From NCBI GenBank assembly GCA_016858145.1, contig JAEHOE010000004.1:620001-684000 (forward strand): DNA of 64,000 nucleotides, written 5' to 3'. The notes beneath the pieces were generated by a model. The model was not told the origin of the DNA. It was given only the letters and a program-made list of their open reading frames with translations, and did no database searches. This stretch comes from Edaphochlamys debaryana. Lineage: Eukaryota > Chlorophyta > Chlorophyceae > Chlamydomonadales. The translations under genes were made by a program, and so were the position numbers. Shown here one piece after another: positions 51,554-63,700 of this stretch (its first letter is position 1; every line of letters begins with the position of its first letter).

Positions 51554-54500
51554 TCAAGCCCTCTTCGCAGCCTCCGCCGGCGCCCACGCCACGCTGGTTG
51601 TCACCGAGTTGTTGGAGCGCACGTCCCTCGCCACCACCGTGATCTCCGTGGAGCCGAAACGGAACTCAACCTGGGGAACGGGGGAAGGGGGAAGGAGGAT
51701 CGCAATGCAGGGGCGTCAGGTCAGGAGTGTTGGCGGTCCCACGGTAGCTGAGCGCCAAGGCCCAAGCTAGTGTACCAGAGCCCGTGCAGCGGCTCACCTC
51801 AAGCGGGTTCTCATGTCGGTCGCGCAGCCCAGCCGACCAGCCGGACGGTAGCTCCATGGCCACCGTTGCCAGCAGCCGCACGCCGGGCTCGTTGACGTAC
51901 TCCACGTGCTTGGATTCCGACGCGTAGTTTTCAAAGGGGACACTTCTGGAAGCCTTGCTGAAGGGGAAGAGGGTGCGCCTCACAACCTGATCTGGCTGGA
52001 CCAACTGGCCGCGCATGACGAAAGTCTTGAAGATGTCACCTGGCGAAGGGTCCATCGGTCTGCTCGTCAGCGGATGTCCCCTAGGTAAGCAGTATGGTGT
52101 AAAAGGTGTCTTGCCTCACCAGCATACCAGCAGTTCGCGTCGTGCCGTGCCGTCTTCCGTGGGTACCCGTGAAGCTGCGCGGCCGCATGCCTCGGACTCC
52201 AAGGCACCGCCACCTCGACCCCATACGTGAAAGCACCGGGCTGACACTGCCGCGGGACGCTGGGCGTACAGCACCGCCCCTGCGCGAAAGCGGCCAGGGC
52301 TTTGGCAGCCCGAAGCACTCAGGGTGCCCCAGGAAACAACTTCACAACTCACAACTCCAAGGCCGCGGCGGAAAATACCTGACCTCCCCCACGAACGGAG
52401 CCCTAAAAGCCTCACCCGTCACCACCGCCGCCGCCGGCGCCTCGGGCATCAGCAGCGGCGATCCCCGCTCCGCCGCCAGCTGCCGGGCCCGGCGCTGGAG
52501 GAACGCAGAGTTGGCCAGGCCACCCGTCAGGAGCACCTGGGGGTGGGTAGCAGGCGACGGGAAACATTATCCATCGGTGCCAAGCAGTGTGCGTGGACTG
52601 TCTGCGCGGCTTGTGTTGGTCACCGACTCTGGTCACCACCCTTCGCCCAGCACCACCTGCGGCGGTAGCGCTCGCAGGTTGTTCGGCTCATGCCTGGATA
52701 GGCCCCCACGCCAAGCAAGACTGCATCCAGCCGTGCTCTCACTCAACCCACCCAGCTCACCTTGGTGCAGCGGTACCCCTCCGCCTGTCCCTCCTCGAGC
52801 ACCTCCCTCGCCGCCGCCAGGGCTCTGTCCACTTGCGGCCCTAGCACAGACCACTTCATCGCCTCCTCGACGATCACGAGCAGGCCGTCGGGGGTCAGAA
52901 GCACCGCGTCAGAGTGCGAGGTCTTTGGGGGGGGGAGGAGTCGTTGGCGGCGACGGGCACACACCATAGGGGCAGATCAGTATGGAAAGGAAAAGACCTC
53001 ACTGAGACAGGTCCTGGGACCTATCGCCTCGTGGCCAACCGACAGCAAGCCTGATCCTACCCCCGTGCATGCAGGCCCACGCACCCTTGGCAGCTTGCCT
53101 CCCGCCGCGATCGCTCCCGCCATGAGTGCCGCCGGCAGCTGCAGCTCCACCGGCCCCTCCTCCCGCTTGGCCAGCTCCCAGCGGTTGGCCAGAGCCACCC
53201 ACTCGCCCGGCTGCTCCCGCCGCCACGCGTCCCACGCACTGGGGCCCACCTGGCCCCGCACCAGGGACCACGCAGCCTCGTCCACGTAGCGACCGCCGGC
53301 CAGGACGCCTGGGGGGACCAGTGGAGAGCTTAGCTTGATCCATCTGAAACTGCTCCAGAGTCCAAGGCAGAGGCAGCAGAAGTCCGAGGCTAGACTGCTC
53401 GCAGCCCAACACGCCGAAACCCGAGCCTTGCCTCGCTTGTGCGTGCCCTTCCCCGCCCAACACCAGCCCCCGGCACCCACCCTTCCCCGGCACCAGCTCC
53501 TCCAGCCTCAGGCTCTTGATGTCCTTGCCCATGACCCGGTGCAGGGTCACGTCCACAGTGCCGCCGCCGCAGTCGACGGTCAGCAGGACGTCTCCGTCGC
53601 TCAGCGCGGCTGGGCCGGCCCTGACTGTAGGCCTTTTGACGCGGACCGAGGCGAGCCGCTTGCTGACATAGCGCCTGCCTCAGCTCGAACGGAAGCTGCT
53701 GCGTCCCTCCTTGATGAGGTTGCGCATGGGCATGCCGTCCCCCCCCCCGCAAGGACTGCCGCGGCGGCGTCGAGGGCGCATGCTGCCGCCAGCGCCGCAG
53801 CCTCCGGCTCGAGAGTGAGATGAAGGAGGTGGGTTCGGAGGGGGCGAGCATGCCTGTACGGGAGAAGGGCAGAAGCCCCTTGAGCACTTGACTGGGGCAT
53901 GGTACCAAGAAAGCAGGCGGGGGACCCAGACAGCGGTGAATGCACCCGCCCATCCAACCTCGCCACAGCCCTCTTCAGCCCTGCCCTGTCCACAGCTCCC
54001 GCCCACAGGACATCAACACGACGTACCAGCGCTACCAGCGCTGCCCGGCCATCCTGTCCACAGCCCCCGCCCTGCCTCACTCGCCCTCCCCGCCGCCCTC
54101 CGCATCTTGGCCTTGGCCTCCTCATCCCACATGGCCGGGACCGTGAGGCACCAGCCGATGGAGGAGGGGTCCAGGGGGGCTTCACGGGACAGGTGGGAGA
54201 CCACGAATCTGGAGGGGAGGAGGGAAGGACGGGCATGGGGCACATCACTGAATGCTGGCCTGCTAGGCGGTGTTGGCTTCCTGCCATACGAAAATCCACT
54301 CCCCTCTCTCTGCCCTCTCTCCCTCCTTTCCGAGCAGCTCACTTCTGCAGGTGTGTCAGAAAGTCCGCCACCACCTGAATCGCCGTCATGCCGGCGGGTA
54401 GCTCGGGGGCCACATGGCCGCCCCCCGCCCCTCCCCCCGGCGACAGCAGCAGTTTGAACGAGTCCAGGTACGTGTGCCCCGCCCGCTCGCCCTCGCCCAT

Positions 54501-55150
54501 GCAGCTCCACCGCTTCCAGGCCGTCCAGCCAATCGAGTCCTGGGGAGGCGGTTGGAGGAAAGGAAGAAAGAGGAGCAGTGGTCAAGGACTGAGGCGCAAC
54601 GACTCCAGCGGCAGGCCCCGTCCTTGCTGCCACCATCCACCCCTGCCTCACTCACCACGCTGCTCCCCTTGTAGAGAATGGCCGTGAGGGTCTTGGGGTC
54701 CTTAGCGGGGGCGTCGGGCCAGCTGCTGAACAGACGCACACGACCGTCCGCTGCCGGGCCGCCGCCACTGCCCCCGTGTCCTCCCTCGTTGCGGACATAG
54801 GCGAAGCCGGACGCATAGGTGCCAAAGTCAATGCCGACCGTCACACCGGCCCTGGCCTTGCCACAAGCGCCGCCGGCGGAAGCGCGGCTGCCGGCCCCCG
54901 GCTGCTGCAGAGGGCTGGCGGCGCCGCTGCGGGGGCCGCCGCCGGACCCGTGAGGGTCAGAGCCGCCCTCCCGGAACGCCGAGCTGACGCGCGCGCGGGG
55001 CGCAGCGGCGACCAGGGGTGGGCGGGCAGGCGGCGCTAGAGCGCGGGCCGGCCGCAGAGGCAGCAGGGCGGGGCTCCGAGCGAGCAGAGAAGGGGCCGGG
55101 CTGCGGGCGCCGGCGGCGAAGGCGGAGGGGCGCGACAGGAGGCACGCCAT
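51554..55150 (-). pseudogene. HSPA12-like (divergent Hsp70) copy A, probable pseudogene
   Basis: Exons can be traced by similarity to B and C: 55150-54656, 54539-54343, 54208-54081, 53853 to about 53,740, about 53,640-53481, 53308-53085, 52922-52761, 52536-52416, 52279-52110, 52039-51798 and 51670-51554 (stop). The leader (MACLLSRPSAFAAGARSP...) is Ala/Arg/Ser-rich, like an organelle transit peptide. ATPase motifs GIDFGTYASGFAY, VDCGGGTVDVTLH and LLTGGLANSAFLQRRAR are present. Two breaks: near 53,820 a 1-nt deletion relative to C shifts the frame before LTLEPEAAALAAA, and near 52,220 a 5-nt deletion shifts it inside the segment that reads RCCRFTYGV in C. A 10-G run at 53,739-53,750 adds uncertainty. 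A sequencing or splicing explanation is possible for one break, less so for both. Confidence 0.75.
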
Positions 55151-55783
55151 CCCATCGCGCGGGGGCTGGCAGGGGCAGGATAGCTGTGGTGAGTGTGGTC
55201 CCCCGGTGAGAGAGAGTCGAATGACTTGGGCCCTTGCGAAGGTCGAGAGGCTTTGGGACTTGCAAAGGCGCGGTTCCGGAAGGGATGACCCACGGGCGCT
55301 CGCCCCTGCCGTGAGCGCACGGCTGCGGCATCGGGGGAACGCCCCTCGAGAAGGCATCGCTCGGCCCAGCTGCCCTCGAGCTTTCCCGTCACACCAACCC
55401 GATCGCTGCTGAGACTGCTAAGGACGGGTGGCTGCAGGTGGGAGGCCAGGCTTGTGTGTAAATGCATCAACTTAGGTTACTAAGTTGATGCATCCCTCCT
55501 GGGCCATGCCATGCAACGTAATCAGACCTCAATGGTGCCAGGCGTGGCCTCCTCTCTGCCGCCCCAATCCGGTCAGCCTATCAGGTCAGCCTATTCTTTC
55601 ACACTCGGTCAACTGTCGGCTGAAAGGCGATGTGATGCGCTACCTGTCCGCGCGTGCCAATCATCCACGCTGTGGTTTCCTGCTGGCTAGCCCCCACGCC
55701 CTCACTGCAGCGGTGCTGGTCCTCATGCTCTGGCGCCACAGCGCCGTCTCCTCCGCGGGTCGCTGTCCTCAAAGCCCAAGGCC
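55151..55783. promoter_or_regulatory. Copy A upstream region, duplicated from the copy C promoter
   Basis: Bases about 55,151-55,330 (minus strand) match the sequence upstream of copy C (60,570-60,706), so promoter and gene were duplicated together. Both keep TTCCGGAA (55274-55281 here), the core of two heat-shock-element half sites. A third half site, needed for a full element, was not seen. A perfect inverted repeat CATCAACTTAG/CTAAGTTGATG lies near 55,466-55,490. Confidence 0.5.
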
Positions 55784-58700
55784 TCAGGCCTTGTCGGCGG
55801 GCTTGGCCTCCTCTGGCGGCGCAGCCTCCGAGATCCACGTCACCTAGGATTCGGGATCCACACGGGGCCAGGGTGAGGTTCGGGCGCATGTGCAGCAGGA
55901 ACGGCACGGAAGACCCGGTAAAGCCCGTGGTGAGATGCACACACCGCCAGGGTCACAACCCCTGACCAACACACTCGCGCCCCCGTCCCCGCCCCCAACC
56001 CACCTTGGTGGCTACCGCGTTGCGCGAGTGCGTGTCGCGGGCCGCCATGGACACCTCGGTGCTGCCGAACTTGAGCTCCACCTTTGGGGGAGGGTGGGGG
56101 AGGGGGGACAAAGCGTGTGTGTATTGGACAACGTGTCGGCAGGCACGGGTCGAAAGTGCCGCCGAAGTTGAGCCCCACCTGGGGGAGGGGGGGAGGGACG
56201 GGGGAAAGACGGGTCACGCGTGTGTGTATGGGGTGTATGGGTGGGTCTCACAGCTCCTCCTCCCTCTACCTGCCCCCCACCTCTATGTTGTAGTCCTGGC
56301 GCCGCGTCACTCGGCTGAGCCAGTCCTCAGGCAGGTCCAGGGTCAGCTCGGCCACCTGGAGGGGGGGGAGGGAGTGAGGGGAAGAGGGGGCTAAGGCTGG
56401 AAAGGCAGTCTGTGCTGATGGTTGGCATCCCATGGCACGGCCCCAGCTCCCTTTCCTGTCAGCCATATCCCCTCCCCTCCTCCCCCTCCCCACCTTGCGC
56501 ATGCCCGGCTCCCCCACGTAGCGGGCCGCGGCGCTGTCGGCGGCGTACAGGTCAATAACAATGCAGCGGGTGGAGCTGGGGGGGGGGGCGGGTGAGGTAG
56601 GGGGCAAGGGAGAGGGGTGTGGTGACGGTCATGCCGATACAGAGAGACTGGGGGCAGAGGGGGGACACAGTATGCTGGCCGGACACGAGACCGGTGGGTG
56701 GTCCCCGGAGGATCTTTGCGGACTGCCCCGGGGGGCAGCGCCTCTCCCGCTTCCCCACCCCTGCAGCCCCGGCCCCCGCTCGCCTGGAGGTGGGTATGAA
56801 GGTGCGGCGCACGGTCTCGTCGCAGCCCACCCGCTGGCCCCGCTTCACGTACGGCTCGAACACACCCTCTGGGGTGTGGGGCAGGAAAGGGGCAAGTAAG
56901 GCGCGTGCTTCCCGCCTCCTACACCCGTACCGCACTGTCCAGCCAAAAGTGGGTCACTGACCGGAGGGCAGCTACGCACTCGCATGGTTCATCACCCTTC
57001 GTGCTACCACGCACCCGCATTCCTGCCCAGGAAGCCCAAGTCCCAAGCCCCAAGGGCCGCACCTGCACTCCCGCATCCCCATCCCCACTAACCGTATACT
57101 ACCACACACCGAACCGCACCCACGCAACCCCAAAGTCCTGCCTTCCACGCACCCGCAAAGTACTGCCGGTCCTCTTCCTTCCAGATCTTGTCCGGGTAGC
57201 CCGCCTGCGAGGCGCTCATGGCGTCCTCGGTGGACCACATGGAGCGGCACGAGATGCCGTACGTCAGGCGGGCGATGCGGGCGGTCACGCGCGCCGGGAA
57301 GCTGCCGTACAGTACGGCGCCTGTGCGGCACAGGGTTGCGGTACGGGTCGTAGGTACCGGGGGCGGGTCCAGACTGAGCAGATCCCAGGCACCAGGGGCA
57401 CCAGGGGCATTGAAAGGCACTAGGCTCCCAGGTAGTCCCCGCAAAGTACTCTCCACTGGGCTCACCGCACACGACCGCCGCTGCGGGGTTTGCGGGCTTG
57501 AGCAGCGGCACGCCCTCCCCCTCCGCCAGCCCCCGGGCGGCCGCCTCCACGGCCTTGCTCTCGGCCATGCCGCCCACCAGCAGCATCTGGGTTTGGGTGG
57601 GTGAAGACGGGGGCGAAGAGGTGGTTGCGGGGGTGAGAGGTGATGAGGACGGGCGGTGGATAGATAGCCACGAGCTACCGTAACAGGTAGGCGTGCGGGC
57701 GGGTTGAAGGTTCAGAACAATCAGTCTCGTTAGCCCCATGCTGCCTATGCCAATCTACCGTGCTTGGAGACTTGAGCAAGCAGTCCCCATGCCAAGTCAG
57801 GTAGCTAAGGCTTTGCTACGCGACCAGCCGTGGTTTCCATCACCCCAACCGGCCCACCTTGGTGCACTTGTACCCCTCCGCCAGACCCTCGTCCAGCACC
57901 TCCCTCGCCGCCCCCAGCGCCCTCTCCAGCTGCGGCCCCAGCACCGCCCGCTCCAGGGCCTCCTCGCGGAGCAGGAGCAGGCCGTCGGGGGACAGAGTCA
58001 CGGAGTCGGAGAGGGAGGACTGCTGGGAGGGAGCAAGGACGGAAGGAGTGAGGGGCGGAGGCAAAAGGGGGGGTTTCAAAATCCTCAAGGACTGGGCTCC
58101 ATCGCAGCGATACTTCTGACAAGCCGATTGCGAACCTGGGTACACGCAAGTTCCAACCCAGCCCACGCACCCTTGGCAGCTTGCCTCCCGCCGCGATCGC
58201 TCCCGCCATGAGTGCCGCCGGCAGCTGCAGCTCCACCGGCCCCTCCTCCCGCTTGGCCAGCTCCCAGCGGTTGGCCAGAGCCACCCACTCGCCCGGCTGC
58301 TCCCGCCGCCACGCGTCCCACGCACTTGGGCCCACCAGGCCCCGCACCAGGCCCCACGCAGCCTCGTCCACGTAGCGACCGCCGGCCAGGACGCCTGGGG
58401 GAGGAGGGTTGTTATCAGGGAGTGCACAGGAAGGCATCTTCCTGTGTTGCAGCTGGCTTTTATCATGACGGTACTCACCCTCGGTACTCCCCCTGCCCTT
58501 CCCCGCCCAACACCAGCCCCCGGCACCCACCCTTCCCCGGCACCAGCTCCTCCAGCCTCAGGCTCTTGATGTCCTTGCCCATGACCCGGTGCAGGGTCAC
58601 GTCCACCGTGCCGCCGCCGCAGTCCAGCACCAGCAGCACATCCCCGTCGTCCAGCGTGATCCGGCGGGGCCGGCCGGGCGGGGCCGAGCCCGCGCCCTCC

Positions 58701-60376
58701 TCCTGAGTTGAGGGTTGGGAACAGCGTAACGCGCTGTGACATTGACACATGACATTGAGGTTGCGTAGTCGCATACCTACAGTTCCCCCAATCCCCGTTT
58801 GCGGCAACAATCTCAAGTCCTCACTATCCGTACCTTGGTAACGTCCTTGAGGCGGTTGTCGGCGGCGGCGTCGCCCAGGGTGGTGGAGGCCGCGGCCTGG
58901 GCCGCGGCGGGGAGCAGGGCGGCCTCTGGCTCCAGGGTCAGGATGAGGGAGCCGGGCAGGATGCCTGTGGGAGGTGAGGGGGTAATGTGGAGGAGTGGGG
59001 ATGGAAGAGGTGGAGTGCGTGTGGAGGATGGCGATGCAACTGATTGCAGGGGGCTATGCGTGGGGCTGGTTGAGTGCTTTGAGGAAGGCTAGTGCCTCAC
59101 CCGCCCTTCCCGCCGCCCTCCGCATCTTGGCCTTGGCCTCCTCATCCCACATGGCCGGGACCGTGAGGCACCAGCCGATGGAGGAAGGGTCCAGCGGGCC
59201 AGCAGTGGATAGGGTAGAGGTGACAAACCTGGGGGAGGTGAGCGAAGCACATGGCATGAAGGGAGTCAGGGCACCTGGTGCTATGCCGAGGGCAAGGCAC
59301 AAGCCCCCAGCCCACACGAGCTGCCCGCGACCCGAGCGCCCAGCGCCACCCGGCGGGGTCCACCGCGGGTTCCCAGCCAACTTGACCCCACGCCGATGCT
59401 GCAGAATGCATGACGGGCTGGTGTTGGAACCCCGAGCCATCAAATGGCCTTGACATGCCTTACCTGACCAGCTCGGTCAGGTAGTCCGCCACCACCTGCA
59501 CCGCGGTCATGCCGGGCGGAAGCGTGGGCGCCGCGCTGCCTGCGGCGCCCTCGGGCGCCAGCAGCAGCTTGAACGAGTTGAGGTAGACGTAGCCCTTGCG
59601 CTCGTCATCGCGCATGCTCGACCAGCGCTTCCAGGCGGTCCAGCCCCAGGCATCCTAGCAAATTTCACAGGTACAGAGGGGGAAGGGGTGGTTTCTGTTT
59701 GAGGCCCTGATACTTACGCTGTTATGTTATGCAAGGCAGCGTGCCCCCAAAGAGCATCAGTTTGCAGCGCAAGGCTCATCCGGCTGCGGGCAGCTGTCTT
59801 CTGCTCCAGTCCCACAGAAGACAGAACCCACAGAAGCTCCTCGCTTTGCACATTTGTTCTCTTGCGCAGTGGTGCTCTTGGGAACATAAGCTGGCCATAC
59901 AAGCTCACCACGGCCGAGTCCTTGTAGAGGATGGCGGTGCGCGTCTTCACATCCGCGGGCGAGGGCGCGTCAGCCCAGCGCTTGAAGACGCACAGGCGAG
60001 GAGCGCTCCCCGCACCATCAGTAGACACATATGCAGCTCCGGACCCAGAGGTGCCGAAGTCAATGCCCACAACAACATTGCGCGCGGATGCTGCAGCCGC
60101 GGCCGGACGCGAGCCCTCGCCGGGCTGCTGCGGCGGGGTGCCCTTGCTCGGAGATGCCTCGGCGTACACCCGAACGCTGCGGCCGGAGGCTGGCGCGAGC
60201 CACAGCCGAGCCGGCGCCTGGGCCTTTACCCGCCGCCCTGCGAACGAGGGCCCCGAAAGCCCTGACTGCCGCGCGGCCCGCGCGACCAGCCTCCCGGCGC
60301 CCGGCGCCGCTGCAGCTGGCCTGCAGGTGCGGGCAGAGGCTCGTACCGGGCCTCCAAGGCGCGCAGAGGACAGCAT
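55784..60376 (-). CDS. HSPA12-like (divergent Hsp70) protein, copy B (715 aa, 14 exons)
   Basis: Exons: 60376-59909, 59654-59464, 59228-59101, 58964-58834, 58702-58531, 58394-58171, 58022-57858, 57586-57466, 57320-57153, 56868-56784, 56575-56494, 56355-56281, 56081-56004, 55843-55784. They total 716 codons with stop. Residues 1-~100 are Arg/Ala/Ser/Pro-rich, like a plastid transit peptide. The Hsp70-type ATPase fold shows GIDFGTSGSGAAYV, IGWCLTVPAMWDEEAKAKMR, LDCGGGTVDVTLHRV, LLVGGMAESKAVEAAARG, GAVLYGSFPARV and YVKRGQRVG. The C-terminal region has FGSTEVSMAARDT. The family is HSPA12A/B-like and lacks the classical substrate-binding lid. The intron after 56784 starts with GC. A partial copy of the exon-13 start sits unused in intron 12. 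Confidence 0.88.
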
Positions 60377-60706
60377 GGCGGCTAGGCGCGGAGTTCCGGC
60401 GCTGCTGTGGTGAGGGCTGACCGCTCGTCAGAGCCGCAGCTCGCAGGGCATGCTAGCCGTATGGCTGAGGGTTAAGCAGCGGCAGTAGCGGGCGGGTCGG
60501 CGTGACGGGAAAGCTCCAGGGCACCGGGGGCGAGCGGGGCCCTTCTCGAGGGGCTGCCCCCGATGCCGCAGCCGTGCGCTCACGGCAGGGGCGAGCGCCC
60601 GTGGGTCATCCCTTCCGGAACGCAAGTCCCAAAGCCTCTCGACGCTCGCTCCAGGAGACAACAGTCACCACAGCTATCCTGCCCCTTCTAGCCCCCTTGC
60701 AATAGA
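60377..60706. promoter_or_regulatory. Bidirectional promoter between HSPA12-like B and C
   Basis: Only 330 bp separate the start codons of B (minus) and C (plus). The C-proximal half is duplicated upstream of copy A. It contains TTCCGGAA at 60613-60620, two facing heat-shock half sites; whether it responds to heat is not known. Confidence 0.55.
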
Positions 60707-63700
60707 ATGGCGCGCCTCCTGTCGCGCCCCTCCGCCTTCGCCGCCGGCGCCCGCAGCCCGGCCCCTTCTCTGCTCGCTCGGAGCCCCGCCCTGCTGCCCT
60801 TGCGGCCGGCCCGCGCTCTAGCGCCGCCCGCCCGCCCACCCCTGGTCGCCACTGCCCCCCGCACCCGCGTCCGCACGGCGTTTCGGGAGGGCGGCTCCGA
60901 CCCACATGGCTCTGGCGGCGGCCCCCGCAGCGGCGGCGCCAGCCCCCCACAGCAGCCGGGGGCCGGCAGCCGCGCATCCGCCGGCGGCGCTGAGGGCAAG
61001 GCCCGGGCCGGGGTGACGGTCGGCATTGACTTTGGCACCTATGCCTCCGGCTTCGCCTATGCCCGTAACGAGGGAGGTGACGGCGGCGTTGGCGGCCCGG
61101 CAGCGGACGGGCGTGTGCGTCTGTTCAGCAGTTGGCCTGACGCCCCCGCTAAGGACGCCAAGACCCTCACGGCTATCCTCTACAAGGGCAGCAGCGTGGT
61201 GAGAAGCAGGGGGACTGGTGGTTGTGAAGACAGGGCCTTCGTGCTCGAGTGTCGAGAGGCGGGGCACTTATGCTCATCCTGTTGCTCAGTGGGTCTTGAA
61301 GGGGACATTCTTTTGGCAGGGTTGCTCCTTGACCATCTGACCATTTCTCCTCGCCCGCCCCTCCCCGTCCCCACCTCCCCAGGACTCGATTGGCTGGACG
61401 GCCTGGAAGCGGTGGAGCTGCATGGGCGAGGGCGAGCGGGCGGGGCAGACGTACCTGGACTCGTTCAAACTGCTGCTGGCGCCCGGGGGAGGGGGAGGGG
61501 TTGGCGGGGCGGGGAGCAGTCATGTGGCTCCCACGCTGCCCCCGGGGATGACGGCGACTCAGGTGGTGGCAGACTTCCTCACACGACTGCAAGAGTGAGG
61601 CTTGGGCGGGGCGTGACGCAGAGGAAGGACAGGGAGGGCAAAGGAGGGGCGGGCTTCGTACGCTGTTTACCTGTGGCTGATCCCCGCCTTCGCTCTTACT
61701 CTGCTGTCTGGCTAATCTCCGCCGCCCCAGGTTCGTGGTCTCCCACCTGTCCCGTGACGCCCCGCTGGACCCGGCCGACATCGGCTGGTGCCTCACGGTC
61801 CCGGCCATGTGGGATGAGGAGGCCAAGGCCAAGATGCGGAGGGCGGCGGGGAGGGCGGGTGAGGCAGGGGCCGTAACCAGGTTGGCTGAAACTATTAGAC
61901 TGCGGTGTCGGGCTGTATTGAACCACTTGGCCAGCCCCACTCCGCAGTTCCATCTCCGGGGTTGGCGGGGGCTTCAATAAGGACGGCCATCCTGAAGATG
62001 CTGACGTCTGCCTCACGTGTTGTGCGACGCTGCCGAGGTCCTTTGTGTTGATGTCATGTGCCCGTCCTTGCTCCCCCCCTCTCCCGTGCAGGCATGTTTC
62101 GCCCCTCCGACCCCTCGTCCTTCACCCTCACCCTTGAGCCCGAGGCTGCAGCGCTGGCGGCGGCGGCCCGCGAGACCCGCAAGCACGAGCTCGCGACGCG
62201 CGTGGGCGACACGTTTGCCGCACTCACGAGCTCGCGACGCGCGTGGGCGACACGTGTGGCTGGCACCATCGCTGTCCTCACGCGGGCCGACGCGGTGGCC
62301 CGGACGCCCCTGCGTGACGTCAGCAAGGAGAGGAGCACCAAGGGCCGTGCTACTGCGCTGAGTGATGGGGATGTGCTGCTGGTGCTGGATTGCGGGGGCG
62401 GCACGGTAGACGTTACGCTGCACCGCGTGAAGGGCAGGGGGCATCGGATGAGGCTGGAGGAGGTGGCACCCGGCAAAGGTGAGAGCGGACAGGACAGTGC
62501 ACTGTGCGTGGGCAGGCCAAGGGGAACCAAGGAGACACGTTTACACCAACGATGCGGCATGGCTGCTGACCATTACCTTAGGCCACAGGGACTCAGGGTT
62601 ACTTAAATGTGGGCTGCCAGCAGGGAGCAAGTCTCGCCCGCAGCAGCTGTATCCAACCTCTGTCAAGTTTACCCGAACCTCCTCCCCGCAGGGGTCCTGG
62701 CCGGCGGTCGCTACGTGGACGAGGCTGCGTGGGGCCTGGTGCGGGGCCTGGTGGGCCCCGGTGCGTGGGACGCGTGGCGGCGGGAGCAGCCGGGCGAGTG
62801 GGTGGCTCTGGCCAACCGCTGGGAGCTGGCCAAGCGGGAGAAGGGGCCCGTGGAGCTGCAGCTGCCGGCGGCACTCATGGCGGGAGCGATCGCGGCGGGA
62901 GGCAAGCTGCCAAGGGTGCGTGGGCCTGCACGCGCGGGGGTAGGATCAGGCTTAATGCCGGTTAGCAACGATGCGGTGGAGTCCCAGCAGGACCAGTCTT
63001 GGGGGGCCAGGGTTCTGTTCTTTCCATACTGATCTGCCCCTATGGTGTGTGCCCGTCGCCGCCAACGACTCCTCCCCCCCCCAAAGACCTCGCACTCTGA
63101 CGCGGTGCTTCTGACCCCCGACGGCCTGCTCGTGATCGTCGAGGAGGCGATGAAGTGGTCTGTGCTAGGGCCGCAAGTGGACAGAGCCCTGGCGGCGGCG
63201 AGGGAGGTGCTCGAGGAGGGACAGGCGGAGGGGTACCGCTGCACCAAGGTGAGCTGGGTGGGTTGAGTGAGAGCACGGCTGGATGCAGTCTTGCTTGGCG
63301 TGGGGGCCTATCCAGGCATGAGCCGAACAACCTGCGAGCGCTACCGCCGCAGGTGGTGCTGGGCGAAGGGTGGTGACCAGAGTCGGTGACCTACACAAGC
63401 CGCGCAGACAGTTCACGCACGCACAACGCTCTTACTCCACGTTCCGGGTCTAGGAGCCCGTGCCTCTGTTTGGCACCGATAGTGTTCCCCGTCACCTGCC
63501 ACCCGCCCCAAGGTGCTCCTGACCGGCGGCCTGGCCAACTCCGCGTTCCTCCAGCGGCGGGCGAGGCAGCTTGCGGCGGAGAGGGGGGCGGCGCTGCTGA
63601 TGCCCCAGGTGCCGGCGGCGGCGGTAGTGACGGGTGAGGCTCTGAGGGCTGAGGTGGGGATTCCAGGGATCACTAGCGCTCTTGGGGTTTTGATGTGGGC

